Notes: generated from the sequence alone by a model not told the origin. Positions 26,685 through 36,090 are shown, numbered from the stretch's first letter. The stretch is DNA of 64,000 nt from JBFHFS01 sp041583495 (GCA_041583495.1 JBFHFS010000002.1:62001-126000), one strand, 5' to 3'. A program made the numbers and translations.

Positions 26685-26717
26685 CAAATATAAAAGGGGC
26701 AACGTTAAATAATCAAA
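26685..26717 (-). promoter_or_regulatory. Promoter of the dinB-dnaE cassette
   Basis: On the minus strand: TTTG (-33) at 26714-26717, a 21-base spacer, and TATATTTG (-7) at 26685-26692, a perfect box. It predicts a leader of about 120 bases before dinB. Confidence 0.55.
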
Positions 26718-26756
26718 AAAGTCATATTCAGAAGGATAATGAAACATAATAAAACC

Positions 26757-26764
26757 TAACTTTG
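26757..26764 (+). promoter_or_regulatory. Bacteroidota -7 box for nhaD
   Basis: TAACTTTG, a perfect TAnnTTTG, 45 bases before the nhaD start. The -33 box is weak. Confidence 0.45.
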
Positions 26765-26809
26765 CGCACTTCAAAAAAAAACAACGACACAACAAAACTC
26801 TGAAAGCTT

Positions 26810-28192
26810 ATGTTTTTCTTTTACTCAATGCTACTGGTATTTTTGCTGGGCTATGGACTCATTGTATTTGAGCATGTTAACAAAATAGATAAGGCCGCCT
26901 CTGCCCTTTTGACCGGAGCAGTTCTCTGGGCCTTACTGGTCATGGGCGGACCGACCATCATGAACATGGGCTTAAACAAGAACTGGCTCGCCTTTGCATC
27001 CGAATTTGGGATGGGAGGACCGGAAAACGTTCTCGACTTCCTGACCCACCACGCGGCCATTGAGCACCTGGGCGAGGTAGCCTCCATCATATTCTTCCTG
27101 CTGGGAGCCATGACCATCGTAGAGGTAATAGACCGTTACCAGGGATTTCGCATCATCACCGACAAGATAAAAACCACCAATCGCATCAGGCTGCTATGGA
27201 TCATTGCTTTTCTTACCTTCTTCATCTCGGCCGTACTCGATAACCTCACCACCACCATTGTAATGATTGCCCTTTTGCAAAAACTACTGGCCCGAAAGGA
27301 CAACCGTTGGTTTTTCGCCGGTATGGTAGTCATTGCTGCCAATGCAGGTGGGGCCTGGTCGCCCATGGGAGATGTAACCACCATCATGCTCTGGATTGGC
27401 GGTCAAATAACGGCTGCAAGCATTGTAAAAACACTGTTTATCCCCAGCTTGATGGCCATGGTAGTCCCATTAATTATCCTCTCGCTGATGCTGCGTGGCG
27501 CAACCAGTCGCCCCATCCTGTCGGAAGATGAGTCGGCTGAATTTATCCCCTACAAGGACCGTTTGATCATTCTGATATTGGGTATCGCAGCACTGGTGGC
27601 CGTACCGGTATTTAAGGCACTCACCCAGCTGCCTCCCTTTTTAGGCATGTTATTGGGATTGGGAGCCATGTGGATGTACACCGACCGACGCTTAAAAAGG
27701 AAAGCTTCTCTCGATAAGCGTCAATTAAGTATTGTGCGAATTCTCGAAAAAGTGGATGTAAGTACCGTGCTTTTCTTCCTGGGCATATTATTGGCGGTAG
27801 CCGCCCTGCAAACAGCCGGGCACCTCACGCTGATGGCAGGATGGCTCAACAACCATGTAGGCAACATCTATGGCATCAATCTCATCATCGGCTTTCTCTC
27901 GTCCATTGTAGACAATGTACCGCTGGTTGCCGGCTCAATGGGCATGTACGATATTGCGCCCCTTTCGGCCACCGGCGATTTGGTGAATTTTATTACCAAC
28001 GGTAACTTCTGGACCTTTCTGGCCTATTGCTCGGGGACCGGCGGAAGCATTCTCATCATTGGCTCGGCTGCCGGAGTAGCCGCCATGGGCATGGAAAGCA
28101 TCCCCTTCTTCTGGTACATCAAACGTATCAGCTTCCTGGCTATTGCGGGATACCTGGCAGGGGCAGCCACATTTTATCTAATGTTTGCTTAA
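26810..28192 (+). CDS. nhaD: NhaD-type Na+/H+ antiporter
   Basis: 460 residues with about 12 membrane helices. The sequence VLDNLTTTIVMIALLQKLL and a later mirror, SIVDNVPLVAGSMGMYD, are the paired re-entrant motifs of the ion-transporter superfamily members NhaD/ArsB. NhaD expels sodium (and lithium) in exchange for protons at alkaline pH or high salt. A second sodium exporter system (Mrp) lies 3 kb downstream, which suggests a marine, saline or alkaline habitat. Confidence 0.92.
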   Translation: MFFFYSMLLVFLLGYGLIVFEHVNKIDKAASALLTGAVLWALLVMGGPTIMNMGLNKNWLAFASEFGMGGPENVLDFLTHHAAIEHLGEVASIIFFLLGAMTIVEVIDRYQGFRIITDKIKTTNRIRLLWIIAFLTFFISAVLDNLTTTIVMIALLQKLLARKDNRWFFAGMVVIAANAGGAWSPMGDVTTIMLWIGGQITAASIVKTLFIPSLMAMVVPLIILSLMLRGATSRPILSEDESAEFIPYKDRLIILILGIAALVAVPVFKALTQLPPFLGMLLGLGAMWMYTDRRLKRKASLDKRQLSIVRILEKVDVSTVLFFLGILLAVAALQTAGHLTLMAGWLNNHVGNIYGINLIIGFLSSIVDNVPLVAGSMGMYDIAPLSATGDLVNFITNGNFWTFLAYCSGTGGSILIIGSAAGVAAMGMESIPFFWYIKRISFLAIAGYLAGAATFYLMFA

Positions 28193-28256
28193 AATTCCTT
28201 TTTAGTTATCACTAGAGCACGTATTTTTGTGGGTGTATTAACCAACCCACACCATC

Positions 28257-28943
28257 ATGCTTGGAACCCTCGTAAATATTGCCGCCATTTTAGTGGGGGG
28301 AACTCTGGGTCTTTTGTTTCGGCACCGGTTGCCCCAAAGGGTGGTAACGGTTGTTTTTCAGGGCATTGGTCTCTTCACCCTTGGACTGGGCATCATGATG
28401 TTCCTCAAAAGTGAATGGCTCATAGTGGTAGTCCTTTCCCTTTTGGTGGGAGGAATAACGGGCGGCCTGCTCAAGCTGGAAGAACGCATAGACCGGCTTT
28501 CGAACCAGCTCAAGCGCCGTTTTAGGTTTCAGGACGAACGCTTTTCGGAAGGTCTTATCACCTCATTCCTGCTCTTTTGCATGGGCGCCATGACGATTTT
28601 GGGCGCCATCGACGAAGGATTAGGCAATGGCCCCGAATTGTTGATTACCAAATCGGTTCTCGACGGGTTTTCGTCCATTGCTCTGTCCGCTGCACTGGGG
28701 GCAGGGGTGCTCTTTTCGGTAATCCCCTTACTCATTTATCAGGGTGGAATTACCCTGGTCTCAATAGGGCTGGGTAATTTTTTTGCCCTGGCCGTGGTGA
28801 ACGAACTCACCGCCACCGGAGGCCTTTTATTGATAGGCCTTGGCCTGAACATCCTAAAAATAACCCGAATAAAAGTAACCGATCTTTTACCTTCCTTAAT
28901 ATTCGTAATAGCCTTTGCCTGGTTGTATATGAAATTCTTTTAG
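28257..28943 (+). CDS. DUF554 family membrane protein (YdfK/YqgA-like)
   Basis: 228 residues with about six to seven membrane helices. The opening MLGTLVNIAAILVGGTLGLLF and the inner motif GAMTILGAIDEGLGN...LLITKSVLDGFSSIALSAALG are typical of DUF554 proteins. Their transport or other role is not established. It follows nhaD by 64 bases and may share its message. Confidence 0.88.
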   Translation: MLGTLVNIAAILVGGTLGLLFRHRLPQRVVTVVFQGIGLFTLGLGIMMFLKSEWLIVVVLSLLVGGITGGLLKLEERIDRLSNQLKRRFRFQDERFSEGLITSFLLFCMGAMTILGAIDEGLGNGPELLITKSVLDGFSSIALSAALGAGVLFSVIPLLIYQGGITLVSIGLGNFFALAVVNELTATGGLLLIGLGLNILKITRIKVTDLLPSLIFVIAFAWLYMKFF

Positions 28944-29045
28944 AAGCCGACTCTCCAACATGGCGCATTACCAGCCATTATAAAAGCAGGATAATACCAA
29001 ATCATTAAAACGTTTTGGACGCGATTGTTTTTTATCCCTCCTGAT

Positions 29046-29077
29046 TTTTTGTCAGCACTGTAAACATCTGACAAAAA
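29046..29077. repeat. 10-bp inverted repeat upstream of the kinase-RapZ gene
   Basis: TTTTTGTCAG and CTGACAAAAA are perfect complements separated by 12 bases. T-runs are on the wrong side for a terminator, and it ends 34 bases before a strong promoter, so it could be an operator. The rest of the 28944-29344 gap shows only that promoter and a long leader. Confidence 0.5.
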
Positions 29078-29111
29078 GACTTTTAGTCACATCATTTGGT
29101 CTGATTGCGAA

Positions 29112-29142
29112 TTTGGGGTTAACCAAAAAGATTGTATTTTTG
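29112..29142 (+). promoter_or_regulatory. Strong Bacteroidota-type promoter for the kinase-RapZ gene
   Basis: TTTG (-33) at 29112-29115, a 19-base spacer and TATTTTTG (-7) at 29135-29142: a full match to the TTTG/TAnnTTTG consensus. It leaves a leader of about 195 bases before the gene. Confidence 0.65.
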
Positions 29143-29344
29143 AACAATGAGCCTGGTTGCCAAAGTTTCAGCGACTGTTTGTTTATTTTGAGTGCCAATT
29201 CGACCAATCCTATTTTAAGATTATATGGACAATCACATACACACCAGAGGGAGCATTAACGATGGGACCCAAAACCAACAGACCACCACCTCTTTATACC
29301 AATATTTCAGATCCAAAAACCTCATCATTTTAAAATAAATCATT

Positions 29345-30781
29345 TTGAACCAATCAATACAAACCAAACTAAAGGAGTTGTTTGAAACCTGGGCAGGCGA
29401 ACCGGCCATTACCATTAACCTTTTGCCCCCCTCAGGCTCCTACCGCTACTATTATCGCATCACAGGGGAGACTAAAATAGCTCTGGGTGCCCAAAATGAG
29501 GACTTAAAAGAAAACAAGGCCTTCATCGAATTCACCCGTTTTTTCCTGCAAAAGGGCCTGCGTGTCCCTGAGATATATGCAGTTTGCCCTCAACAGGAGT
29601 GTTATTTACTGGAAGATTTTGGCAATACCACCCTTTACGATTGGCTCTCGACCTCCCGTACCGGGAAAGAGATTCCCTCCGAGATCCTGGCTTTCTACCG
29701 CCAATCGCTTGAGCAACTGATTCATTTCCAAATAGAAGGCGCCAAAGACCTCGACTACTCCTACTGCTATCCGCGCCACAGCTTCGATAAACAATCCATG
29801 ATGTGGGATCTCCACTATTTTAAATACTATTTTCTGAAGCTGGCCCGCATCCCATTTGACGAACAACTGCTTGAAGACGATTTCAACACCTTTTCCAATT
29901 ATCTTCTCCAGGCCAATTGCGACTACTTCCTTTACCGGGATTTTCAATCGAGAAACATCATGGTAACCAGTCAGGGGCCGGCTTTCATCGACTACCAGGG
30001 AGGCCGGAAAGGGGCGTTGCAATACGATCTTGCCTCATTGCTTTTCGATGCAAAAGCCAATATCTCCGAATCGGTTCGTGAGGAGCTTCTCGATTATTAC
30101 ATCGATTTTCTGAAGCACTATATCCAGGTAGAAGACAAGCTGTTTAGAAACCATTTTTATGGGTATGTATTTATCCGCATCATGCAAGCCATGGGCGCCT
30201 ATGGTTTCAGGGGCTTTTACGAAAAAAAGGAACACTTTCTCAGAAGTATTCCCTATGCACTGGAAAACCTGAGTTGGCTGCTCAATCATGTGGCGTTACC
30301 CATTGAAGTGCCGGCACTCATGGCTGCCCTGCGGGAAGTAACCCAATCGGAACGGCTTAAAAATATCGGGGCAAGCCCCACCCTGGTGGTAACTGTCAAC
30401 AGCTTCTCCTACCGGAGGGGTATCCCCATCGATTATTCGGGCCATGGAGGCGGCTTTGTTTTTGATTGTCGAAGCATCCATAATCCGGGCAGATATCCCG
30501 AATACAAGGAAAAAACAGGACAAGATCCGGAAGTGATCTCCTTCTTCGAAAAAGAAGAGGAAATGCACGACTTCTTGAAGCATGTATACGCCCTCACCGA
30601 CCAGTCGGTGACCAAATATATGACCCGTGGCTTTAAACATTTAATGATCAATTTTGGTTGTACAGGTGGGCAACATAGATCGGTGTATTGTGCCGAGAAG
30701 ATGGCAGCCCGCTTAAAGGCGCGTTTTGGGGTGCAGGTAAAACTCTCCCACCTTGAGCGGGAAATGCTTAAGAGCCGGTAA
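29345..30781 (+). CDS. Fusion: AmgK-like sugar kinase + RapZ C-terminal domain
   Basis: 478 residues with a TTG start. Residues 1 to about 335 are an aminoglycoside/choline-kinase-like fold very close in pattern to AmgK, the anomeric N-acetylmuramate/N-acetylglucosamine kinase: LYRDFQSRNIMV (catalytic loop; first residue Tyr in place of the usual His) and PAFIDYQGGRKGALQYDLASLL. From about 345 a RapZ C-terminal domain follows, with VNSFSYRRGIPID, FVFDCRSIHNPG and the hallmark GCTGGQHRSVY. RapZ is a glucosamine-6-phosphate sensor. The RapZ N-terminal P-loop half is absent. I infer a murein-sugar recycling kinase with a built-in sensor domain; its likely partner, a MurU-like enzyme, is 6 kb downstream beyond the mrp operon. 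Confidence 0.88.
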   Translation: MNQSIQTKLKELFETWAGEPAITINLLPPSGSYRYYYRITGETKIALGAQNEDLKENKAFIEFTRFFLQKGLRVPEIYAVCPQQECYLLEDFGNTTLYDWLSTSRTGKEIPSEILAFYRQSLEQLIHFQIEGAKDLDYSYCYPRHSFDKQSMMWDLHYFKYYFLKLARIPFDEQLLEDDFNTFSNYLLQANCDYFLYRDFQSRNIMVTSQGPAFIDYQGGRKGALQYDLASLLFDAKANISESVREELLDYYIDFLKHYIQVEDKLFRNHFYGYVFIRIMQAMGAYGFRGFYEKKEHFLRSIPYALENLSWLLNHVALPIEVPALMAALREVTQSERLKNIGASPTLVVTVNSFSYRRGIPIDYSGHGGGFVFDCRSIHNPGRYPEYKEKTGQDPEVISFFEKEEEMHDFLKHVYALTDQSVTKYMTRGFKHLMINFGCTGGQHRSVYCAEKMAARLKARFGVQVKLSHLEREMLKSR

Positions 30782-30806
30782 CGAAATTAAACACAGAATA
30801 GAGATT

Positions 30807-30938
30807 ATGGGGAAGAAAAAATGCAAAACCAAAAAGGAGGCCATCCAAAAACCTACGCATAAATTTGAGTGTACCAAATGCAGCTTGACGGCAAAGAAAA
30901 AGGAACGCCTTTGCCAGCCTCAGAAAATAAATGACTAA
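30807..30938 (+). CDS. Small lysine-rich CxxC protein
   Basis: 43 residues from the ATG at 30807: an MGKKKCKTKK start, then ECTKCSLTAKKK and a late CQP. The CxxC pair with a third cysteine suggests a zinc-binding knuckle. It follows the kinase-RapZ gene by 25 bases and ends at a terminator-like hairpin. I do not recognise a named family; the composition and placement look genuine, but it is short. Confidence 0.55.
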   Translation: MGKKKCKTKKEAIQKPTHKFECTKCSLTAKKKERLCQPQKIND

Positions 30939-30975
30939 CTTGAGTTTCTTTTAGAAACTGTTTAAGTTTTTTTTT
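30937..30975 (+). terminator. Terminator after the small CxxC gene
   Basis: AACTTGAGTTTC pairs with GAAACTGTTTAAGTT (with a small internal bulge) around TTTTA, followed by a run of nine T. It separates the kinase unit from the mrp operon. Confidence 0.55.
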
Positions 30976-31139
30976 GAAATTAGTTTGGAAGGATTAAGTT
31001 CTCACAAGGCAAAATGAATGTAAAATAGGAGTGCTATTTAATTCAAGTTTGCTGCCGAATGAGGGCTTAATACAACAGTAAACGAAATGATAAAATTTAA
31101 ACCGTTTCGTAGTAGTATTTTTTAGATTTCAGGATTTCT

Positions 31140-33473
31140 ATGGAAGCATTGGTCGCCATTTTTATTGGATTCATTTTTATTTCGGGTTTAACCGTTCCTT
31201 TAATCTACCCCTTATTAGGAAATAAACTGGGGCGGGCAATGGCGCTTATCCCTCTGCTTTTCTTCCTTTTTCTGACCTTTCTTTTCATTGAGTTTTCCAA
31301 CCGGGGGGCCACCACTATAGACACCGGATGGGGTTTTCTACCCGAGATGGGGTTTTCATTCCGGGTGGACGGACTCAGCCTTATCTTTGGGATGCTCATT
31401 AGCGGAATAGGAACCCTGGTATTGGGCTATTCGTCGTTTTATATGGCCAAATATAAGGGACAGGAACGCTTTTTTACCTATCTGCTCCTGTTTATGGGCG
31501 CTATGCTGGGTTTGGTTTTTTCGGATAATCTGATGGCCCTTTTTATCTTTTGGGAATTGACCAGCATCACCTCCTTTTTCCTTATCGGGTTTAATCATCA
31601 TGATGAGAAATCGCGACAGGCCGCCCTTCAGGCGTTGCTTCTTACTGCCCTGGGAGGTCTTTGCCTGTTATTTGCCACCATCATGATAGGCCATACAGGG
31701 GGAAGCTACAACCTCAGCGAACTGTATTCAAAGGAACTTCATTTGGGATCCCACGCCAACTATCTTTTGATTTTGGGCCTTGTAGTGGTGGCGGCCGCCA
31801 CTAAGTCGGCACAATTTCCTTTTCATTTCTGGTTACCAGGGGCCATGCAGGCCCCCACACCGGTTAGTGCCTATTTGCATTCGGCTACCATGGTTAATGC
31901 CGGAATCTTCCTGCTCCTGCGGCTGAACCCTGTTTTGGGGGCCACCCTCACCTGGAAAGCATCGCTCATAGGGATCGGTGGCATTACCATGTTTTTAGGA
32001 GCCTTCTTCTCTCTTGGACAAAAGGACCTCAAACGAATACTGGCCTTTACCACCATTAGTGCATTAGGAACCATGGTCCTGCTCATTGGGATGGATACGG
32101 TGGATTCTATAAAAGCGGCACTGGTCTTTTTTATTGTTCACGCCCTCTACAAAGGGGGCCTGTTTATGGTGGCAGGAATCATTGAAAAAAGTACCGGAAC
32201 ACGTGATATCAGCAAACTGGGAGGCCTGTTAAAGCATTTGCCTGTTACAAGTGTTGCAGGAATTCTTGCCCTTGTTTCTATGGCCGGACTGCCACCTATG
32301 CTGGGATTTATTGGAAAAGAACTCATCTACGATGCAAAAATCCAACTCCCTGGTTTCTCCTGGTTGGTGCTTTCTCTGGGGGTCGCGGCCAACATTATGA
32401 TGGTGGCCATTTCTCTTTTGGTTTTTTATAAGGTTTTTCTCCCTCGAAAAAACAGATTTATAACCCTTCCCATTCACACCGAAAAGGAGTTACCTAATGT
32501 CTTTCTGGCTGGTCCGGTGGTCCTTGCCATCATTGGCTTAGGACTTGGACTGGTTCCTGGCTGGTTGGAGAAAACCATAGCCAATGCCCTTTTCTTTATT
32601 CAGTCGCAAACCATAAGCGTTAAATTCTCTCTGTGGCATGGATTTAACCAGGTGCTTGTGCTGAGTATTTTTACGGTCATGATGGGAGGTCTTCTCTTCT
32701 TGCTTCGTAGTCCGATAATTCGGTCGGTAAAGATCCTCATAGGCTGGTTCGATCGCTACCACCTGCCTGTGATTTTTGCCGGAATAATTAATAACTACCT
32801 GAGGGTGGCGGGCAAACAAACCAATCGCATTCAGCACGGTTATCACCGATATTATCTGCTCACTTATTTTGTGGCAGTCTTTTTTCTCATCCTGTTTCAG
32901 TTTTTCTGGTCAGGCGAAGACTGGGTGACTCTCACCGAATTGAGTCCCATAAGTTTTCATTTTACGTTAATTCTGTTAATTACTTCCCTGGCGGCTGTTC
33001 TCGCTGCGGTAGCCCGCTCAAGTTTGTCGGCGATATTAACGATGGGTGTTTTGGGGTACGGAATTGCCTTGCTGTATTTGTTTTTTGGAGCGGTGGATTT
33101 AGCCATAACGCAGTTTCTCGCAGAAACCATTCTGATGGTCATTTTTGTGATGGTGATCTATTATCTGCCACAATTTTCAGTGCTCTCAAGTAAGAAAACG
33201 CATCTACGTGATGCTCTGATCTCCGGTGCTATTGGGGTCGTAGTGACCCTTGTTCTGCTCAAAGCCCGTTTTTTACAGACTGAGGAGCCTATATCAAGCT
33301 TTTTTGCAAACTTTAGTTATTTAAAGGCCCATGGGCGAAATATTGTGAATGTGATACTGGTTGATTTTAGGGCCCTTGATACCTTGGGAGAGATTACCGT
33401 GTTAGCCCTGGCCGCGGGCGGTGTTTTTGCGCTTCTGAAGTTTGATAAACCCAACAAAGATTCAGGTCAATGA
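31140..33473 (+). CDS. mrpA: Mrp Na+/H+ antiporter subunit A
   Basis: 777 residues, about 20 membrane helices. The NuoL-like core has FIFWELTSITSFFLIGF and the lysine segment AATKSAQFPFHFWLPGAM. The C-terminal part carries the DUF4040 region (FLAETILMVIFVMVIYYLPQ) and the MbhE-like ending (VDFRALDTLGEITVLALAA). This is the largest subunit of the seven-part antiporter that exports sodium in exchange for protons. The promoter is not obvious in the 200-base leader, which contains an ACGAAA/TTTCGT inverted repeat. mrpB overlaps by four bases. Confidence 0.95.
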   Translation: MEALVAIFIGFIFISGLTVPLIYPLLGNKLGRAMALIPLLFFLFLTFLFIEFSNRGATTIDTGWGFLPEMGFSFRVDGLSLIFGMLISGIGTLVLGYSSFYMAKYKGQERFFTYLLLFMGAMLGLVFSDNLMALFIFWELTSITSFFLIGFNHHDEKSRQAALQALLLTALGGLCLLFATIMIGHTGGSYNLSELYSKELHLGSHANYLLILGLVVVAAATKSAQFPFHFWLPGAMQAPTPVSAYLHSATMVNAGIFLLLRLNPVLGATLTWKASLIGIGGITMFLGAFFSLGQKDLKRILAFTTISALGTMVLLIGMDTVDSIKAALVFFIVHALYKGGLFMVAGIIEKSTGTRDISKLGGLLKHLPVTSVAGILALVSMAGLPPMLGFIGKELIYDAKIQLPGFSWLVLSLGVAANIMMVAISLLVFYKVFLPRKNRFITLPIHTEKELPNVFLAGPVVLAIIGLGLGLVPGWLEKTIANALFFIQSQTISVKFSLWHGFNQVLVLSIFTVMMGGLLFLLRSPIIRSVKILIGWFDRYHLPVIFAGIINNYLRVAGKQTNRIQHGYHRYYLLTYFVAVFFLILFQFFWSGEDWVTLTELSPISFHFTLILLITSLAAVLAAVARSSLSAILTMGVLGYGIALLYLFFGAVDLAITQFLAETILMVIFVMVIYYLPQFSVLSSKKTHLRDALISGAIGVVVTLVLLKARFLQTEEPISSFFANFSYLKAHGRNIVNVILVDFRALDTLGEITVLALAAGGVFALLKFDKPNKDSGQ

Positions 33474-33898
33474 AAAATGTTGTTCTAAAAAAGATTATCA
33501 CCCTGTTTTTGTATTTGATGGTTGGTTTTGCCATCTTTTTGCTGCTCAGGGGGCATAATCATCCCGGAGGTGGTTTCATTGCCGGCATCATCGCTTCGGC
33601 CGGATTCCTGCTTTATGGAATTGTGTTCGGTTCGGATGCAATCCTGAAAAAGCTGGGGGTAAACCTGCGTCACATCACCGGCATTGGCCTGACATTAAGC
33701 TTTGTCTCCGCCCTGCTCCCGATGCTCCTAGGAAAGCCTCCACTCACCGCACTCTGGACCGACCTGCCCTTTACCCCTGATCTTAGCCTCACCATTGGGA
33801 CACCCCTGTTGTTCGACACCGGGGTTTTTATGGTGGTACTGGGAATTATTCTTACAATTGTCACCAATATAATGGAGGAATTAAAATGGAACTCGTAA
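33470..33898 (+). CDS. mrpB: Mrp antiporter subunit B
   Basis: 142 residues, four membrane helices. The segment LLRGHNHPGGGFIAGIIASAGFLLY is the hallmark of MnhB/MrpB. ATGA overlap with mrpA and a 13-base overlap with mrpC show tight translational coupling. Confidence 0.95.
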   Translation: MKNVVLKKIITLFLYLMVGFAIFLLLRGHNHPGGGFIAGIIASAGFLLYGIVFGSDAILKKLGVNLRHITGIGLTLSFVSALLPMLLGKPPLTALWTDLPFTPDLSLTIGTPLLFDTGVFMVVLGIILTIVTNIMEELKWNS

Positions 33899-34239
33899 TG
33901 GCAATATTTATCGGATTGCTTTATGCATGCGGGGTTTACCTGTTATTGCGACGCAGCCTCGTTAAACTTATCCTGGGGGTTTTCGTGATGAGTAATGCAA
34001 CCAATCTCATCATTTTTCTTTCGGGTGGTATTACACGAAGCGGTATTGGCTTCATTCCTGAAGGGGCTGAAACCGCCACCCTTGAAAGCATGACCGATCC
34101 ATTGCCCCAGGCCATGATTCTCACCTCCATCGTGATAGGACTGGGAATTGCGGCCTATATCCTGGTTCTGAAATACAAATACTATAAGATTACCGGATCC
34201 AACGATCTGGACCAAATGAAAAATACCGACGGAAAATGA
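33886..34239 (+). CDS. mrpC: Mrp antiporter subunit C
   Basis: 117 residues, three membrane helices; homologous to NuoK. LGVFVMSNATNLIIFLSGG and DPLPQAMILTSIVIGLG are the family motifs. Its start lies within the end of mrpB and its stop overlaps the mrpD start. Confidence 0.95.
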   Translation: MELVMAIFIGLLYACGVYLLLRRSLVKLILGVFVMSNATNLIIFLSGGITRSGIGFIPEGAETATLESMTDPLPQAMILTSIVIGLGIAAYILVLKYKYYKITGSNDLDQMKNTDGK

Positions 34240-35762
34240 TATTAGCTTTTCCCCTCTTTTTGCCTCTGGCGTTCATTATTTTTGCCTTCATATTCCGGCA
34301 TTCCTTAAGCCATCAATATGTTGCCATAGCCTTTGCGGGATCCAATCTCCTGGTTTCTCTTCTCATACTGTTTGAAGTACAGAGCCAGGGGATGTTAAAA
34401 CTGCAAATGGGCAACTGGCCAGCCCCTTTTGGCATCACCCTGGTCGCCGACCGATTCAGCGCTCTTCTGCTGGTTGTGGCCGCCCTGGTTTTTTTAGCCT
34501 GTATGGCCTATTCCATTCATGCAGTTGATTCACGCCACAAGCGATTGGGTTTTTATCTTTTCTCCTTTGGCATCATCATGGGAGTTAACGGGAGTTTTAT
34601 TGCTGGCGACATCTTTAACCTCTATGTATGGTTCGAGGTGATGTTGATGTCTTCATTTATTTTAATGAGCCATGGTGGAGAAAGAGATCAACTGGAAGGT
34701 TCCATCAAATATTTAATATTAAATCTGATATCCTCCTTCTTCCTTGTGGCAGGCATTGGCCTTCTTTATGGGAATATTGGCACGCTCAACATGGCCGATA
34801 TTGCCTCCCGGCTGATGGAATTAAAAACCCTTCCCTCCGCCACCCATCCGGCCTTCATTCTTATTTTCGTTGGCTTTGCCATTAAGGGTGCCCTGGTACC
34901 TTTCTTCTTCTGGCTACCAGCCTCCTATCACACCCCCAACCCGGTGGTTACCGCCCTCTTTGCCGGTCTCCTGACAAAGGTAGGGATCTATTCCATCATA
35001 CGCTTTTATACGCTTTTTCTGTTCCACAACAGCTCGTTTTGGCAGCCGCTGATTCTATGGATAGGGGGCCTTTCCATGGTGGTAGGGGTTATCACCGCTA
35101 CCGCTCAATTTGAGTTTCGTAAAGTGCTCTCTTTTCATATCATTAGTCAGGTAGGATACGTGATAATGGGCCTGGGTTTTCATACGGTTGCCGGACTTTC
35201 GGGAGCCATATTTTTCCTGGCGCATAATATGGTATCCAAAACAAATGCCTTTTTGGTAGCCGGATGGGTTCATAAGCAAAAAGGAACGCTTAACCTGAAA
35301 ACTTTGGGCGACTTCTACAAAGATCACCCCCTGTGGGCCGTCTTGTTCTTTGTTTCGGCCTTTAGCCTGGCGGGTCTCCCCCCCCTAAGCGGGTTTATCG
35401 GTAAATACCTGCTTATCAAAGCGGGTATTGAAGGAGGGTTTCTTAAAATATCTCTTATTGCTCTCTTTGTAGGCCTGTTTACACTTTTTTCAATGGTGAA
35501 AATATGGATAGAAGTATTCTGGAAACAAAGCCCGGAGGAAGCCCCTGCCAAAAAGATTACCCCCCTTGCCAATGAGTCTTCCCGGTCCACGTTATGGATG
35601 AGTGGGGCTTCTGCCGGAATGGCCTTTTTAATCATTGCTGCAGGTGTTTTTGCTTCACCTCTTGTGGACTATTGCACTCAGGCCGCCCAGTCGCTGATGG
35701 TTCCACAGGAATACATCGATTTTATTTTAAACGAACAGACACAGCTTCTAATTCAAAAATAG
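34236..35762 (+). CDS. mrpD: Mrp antiporter subunit D
   Basis: 508 residues, about 14 membrane helices; NuoN/NuoM-like. The conserved glutamate is in YVWFEVMLMSSFILM and the lysine in GFAIKGALVPFFFWLPASYH. It forms one of the two large channel subunits with MrpA. Confidence 0.95.
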   Translation: MILAFPLFLPLAFIIFAFIFRHSLSHQYVAIAFAGSNLLVSLLILFEVQSQGMLKLQMGNWPAPFGITLVADRFSALLLVVAALVFLACMAYSIHAVDSRHKRLGFYLFSFGIIMGVNGSFIAGDIFNLYVWFEVMLMSSFILMSHGGERDQLEGSIKYLILNLISSFFLVAGIGLLYGNIGTLNMADIASRLMELKTLPSATHPAFILIFVGFAIKGALVPFFFWLPASYHTPNPVVTALFAGLLTKVGIYSIIRFYTLFLFHNSSFWQPLILWIGGLSMVVGVITATAQFEFRKVLSFHIISQVGYVIMGLGFHTVAGLSGAIFFLAHNMVSKTNAFLVAGWVHKQKGTLNLKTLGDFYKDHPLWAVLFFVSAFSLAGLPPLSGFIGKYLLIKAGIEGGFLKISLIALFVGLFTLFSMVKIWIEVFWKQSPEEAPAKKITPLANESSRSTLWMSGASAGMAFLIIAAGVFASPLVDYCTQAAQSLMVPQEYIDFILNEQTQLLIQK

Positions 35763-35769
35763 AAAAGCT

Positions 35770-36087
35770 ATGAAGCCTCTTTATTTCGCTTATTTTTTTA
35801 TTTATTATGCCCTAAAAGTTTTGGAATCGGGTTTCACCGTCGCCATTCAAATTCTAAAGGGAAGCAGGGGTGTCCAGGGGGTCTTCATCAATTATCATCC
35901 TGTTCTGGAAAAAGACTGGCATGTGGTTCTGCTTTTTAACCTTATTAGCATGACCCCCGGTTCCTTAAGTGTTGACATCAGCGATAACAAAGACATCATA
36001 CTGGTTCATCTTTTAAACCGCGATGATGAAGCCAATTTTATGGCCATCACAAAAAAAATAGAACAATTACTGGCTAAATCACTATAA
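35770..36087 (+). CDS. mrpE: Mrp antiporter subunit E
   Basis: 105 residues. A short hydrophobic N-terminus is followed by LLFNLISMTPGSLSVDI, the MnhE family signature, and a soluble tail. It is shorter than the usual 150-160 residue MrpE: one or two N-terminal helices appear to be missing. Confidence 0.92.
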   Translation: MKPLYFAYFFIYYALKVLESGFTVAIQILKGSRGVQGVFINYHPVLEKDWHVVLLFNLISMTPGSLSVDISDNKDIILVHLLNRDDEANFMAITKKIEQLLAKSL

Positions 36088-36090
36088 ACG

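Noticed and set aside
26583..26795. 70-codon minus-strand frame upstream of dinB
   Set aside because: Composition is of AT-rich noncoding DNA (Phe/Ile/Leu run), and it overlaps promoter boxes of dinB and nhaD on both strands.
28529..28735. 68-codon minus-strand frame inside the DUF554 gene
   Set aside because: Shadow frame; no ribosome site, no similarity.
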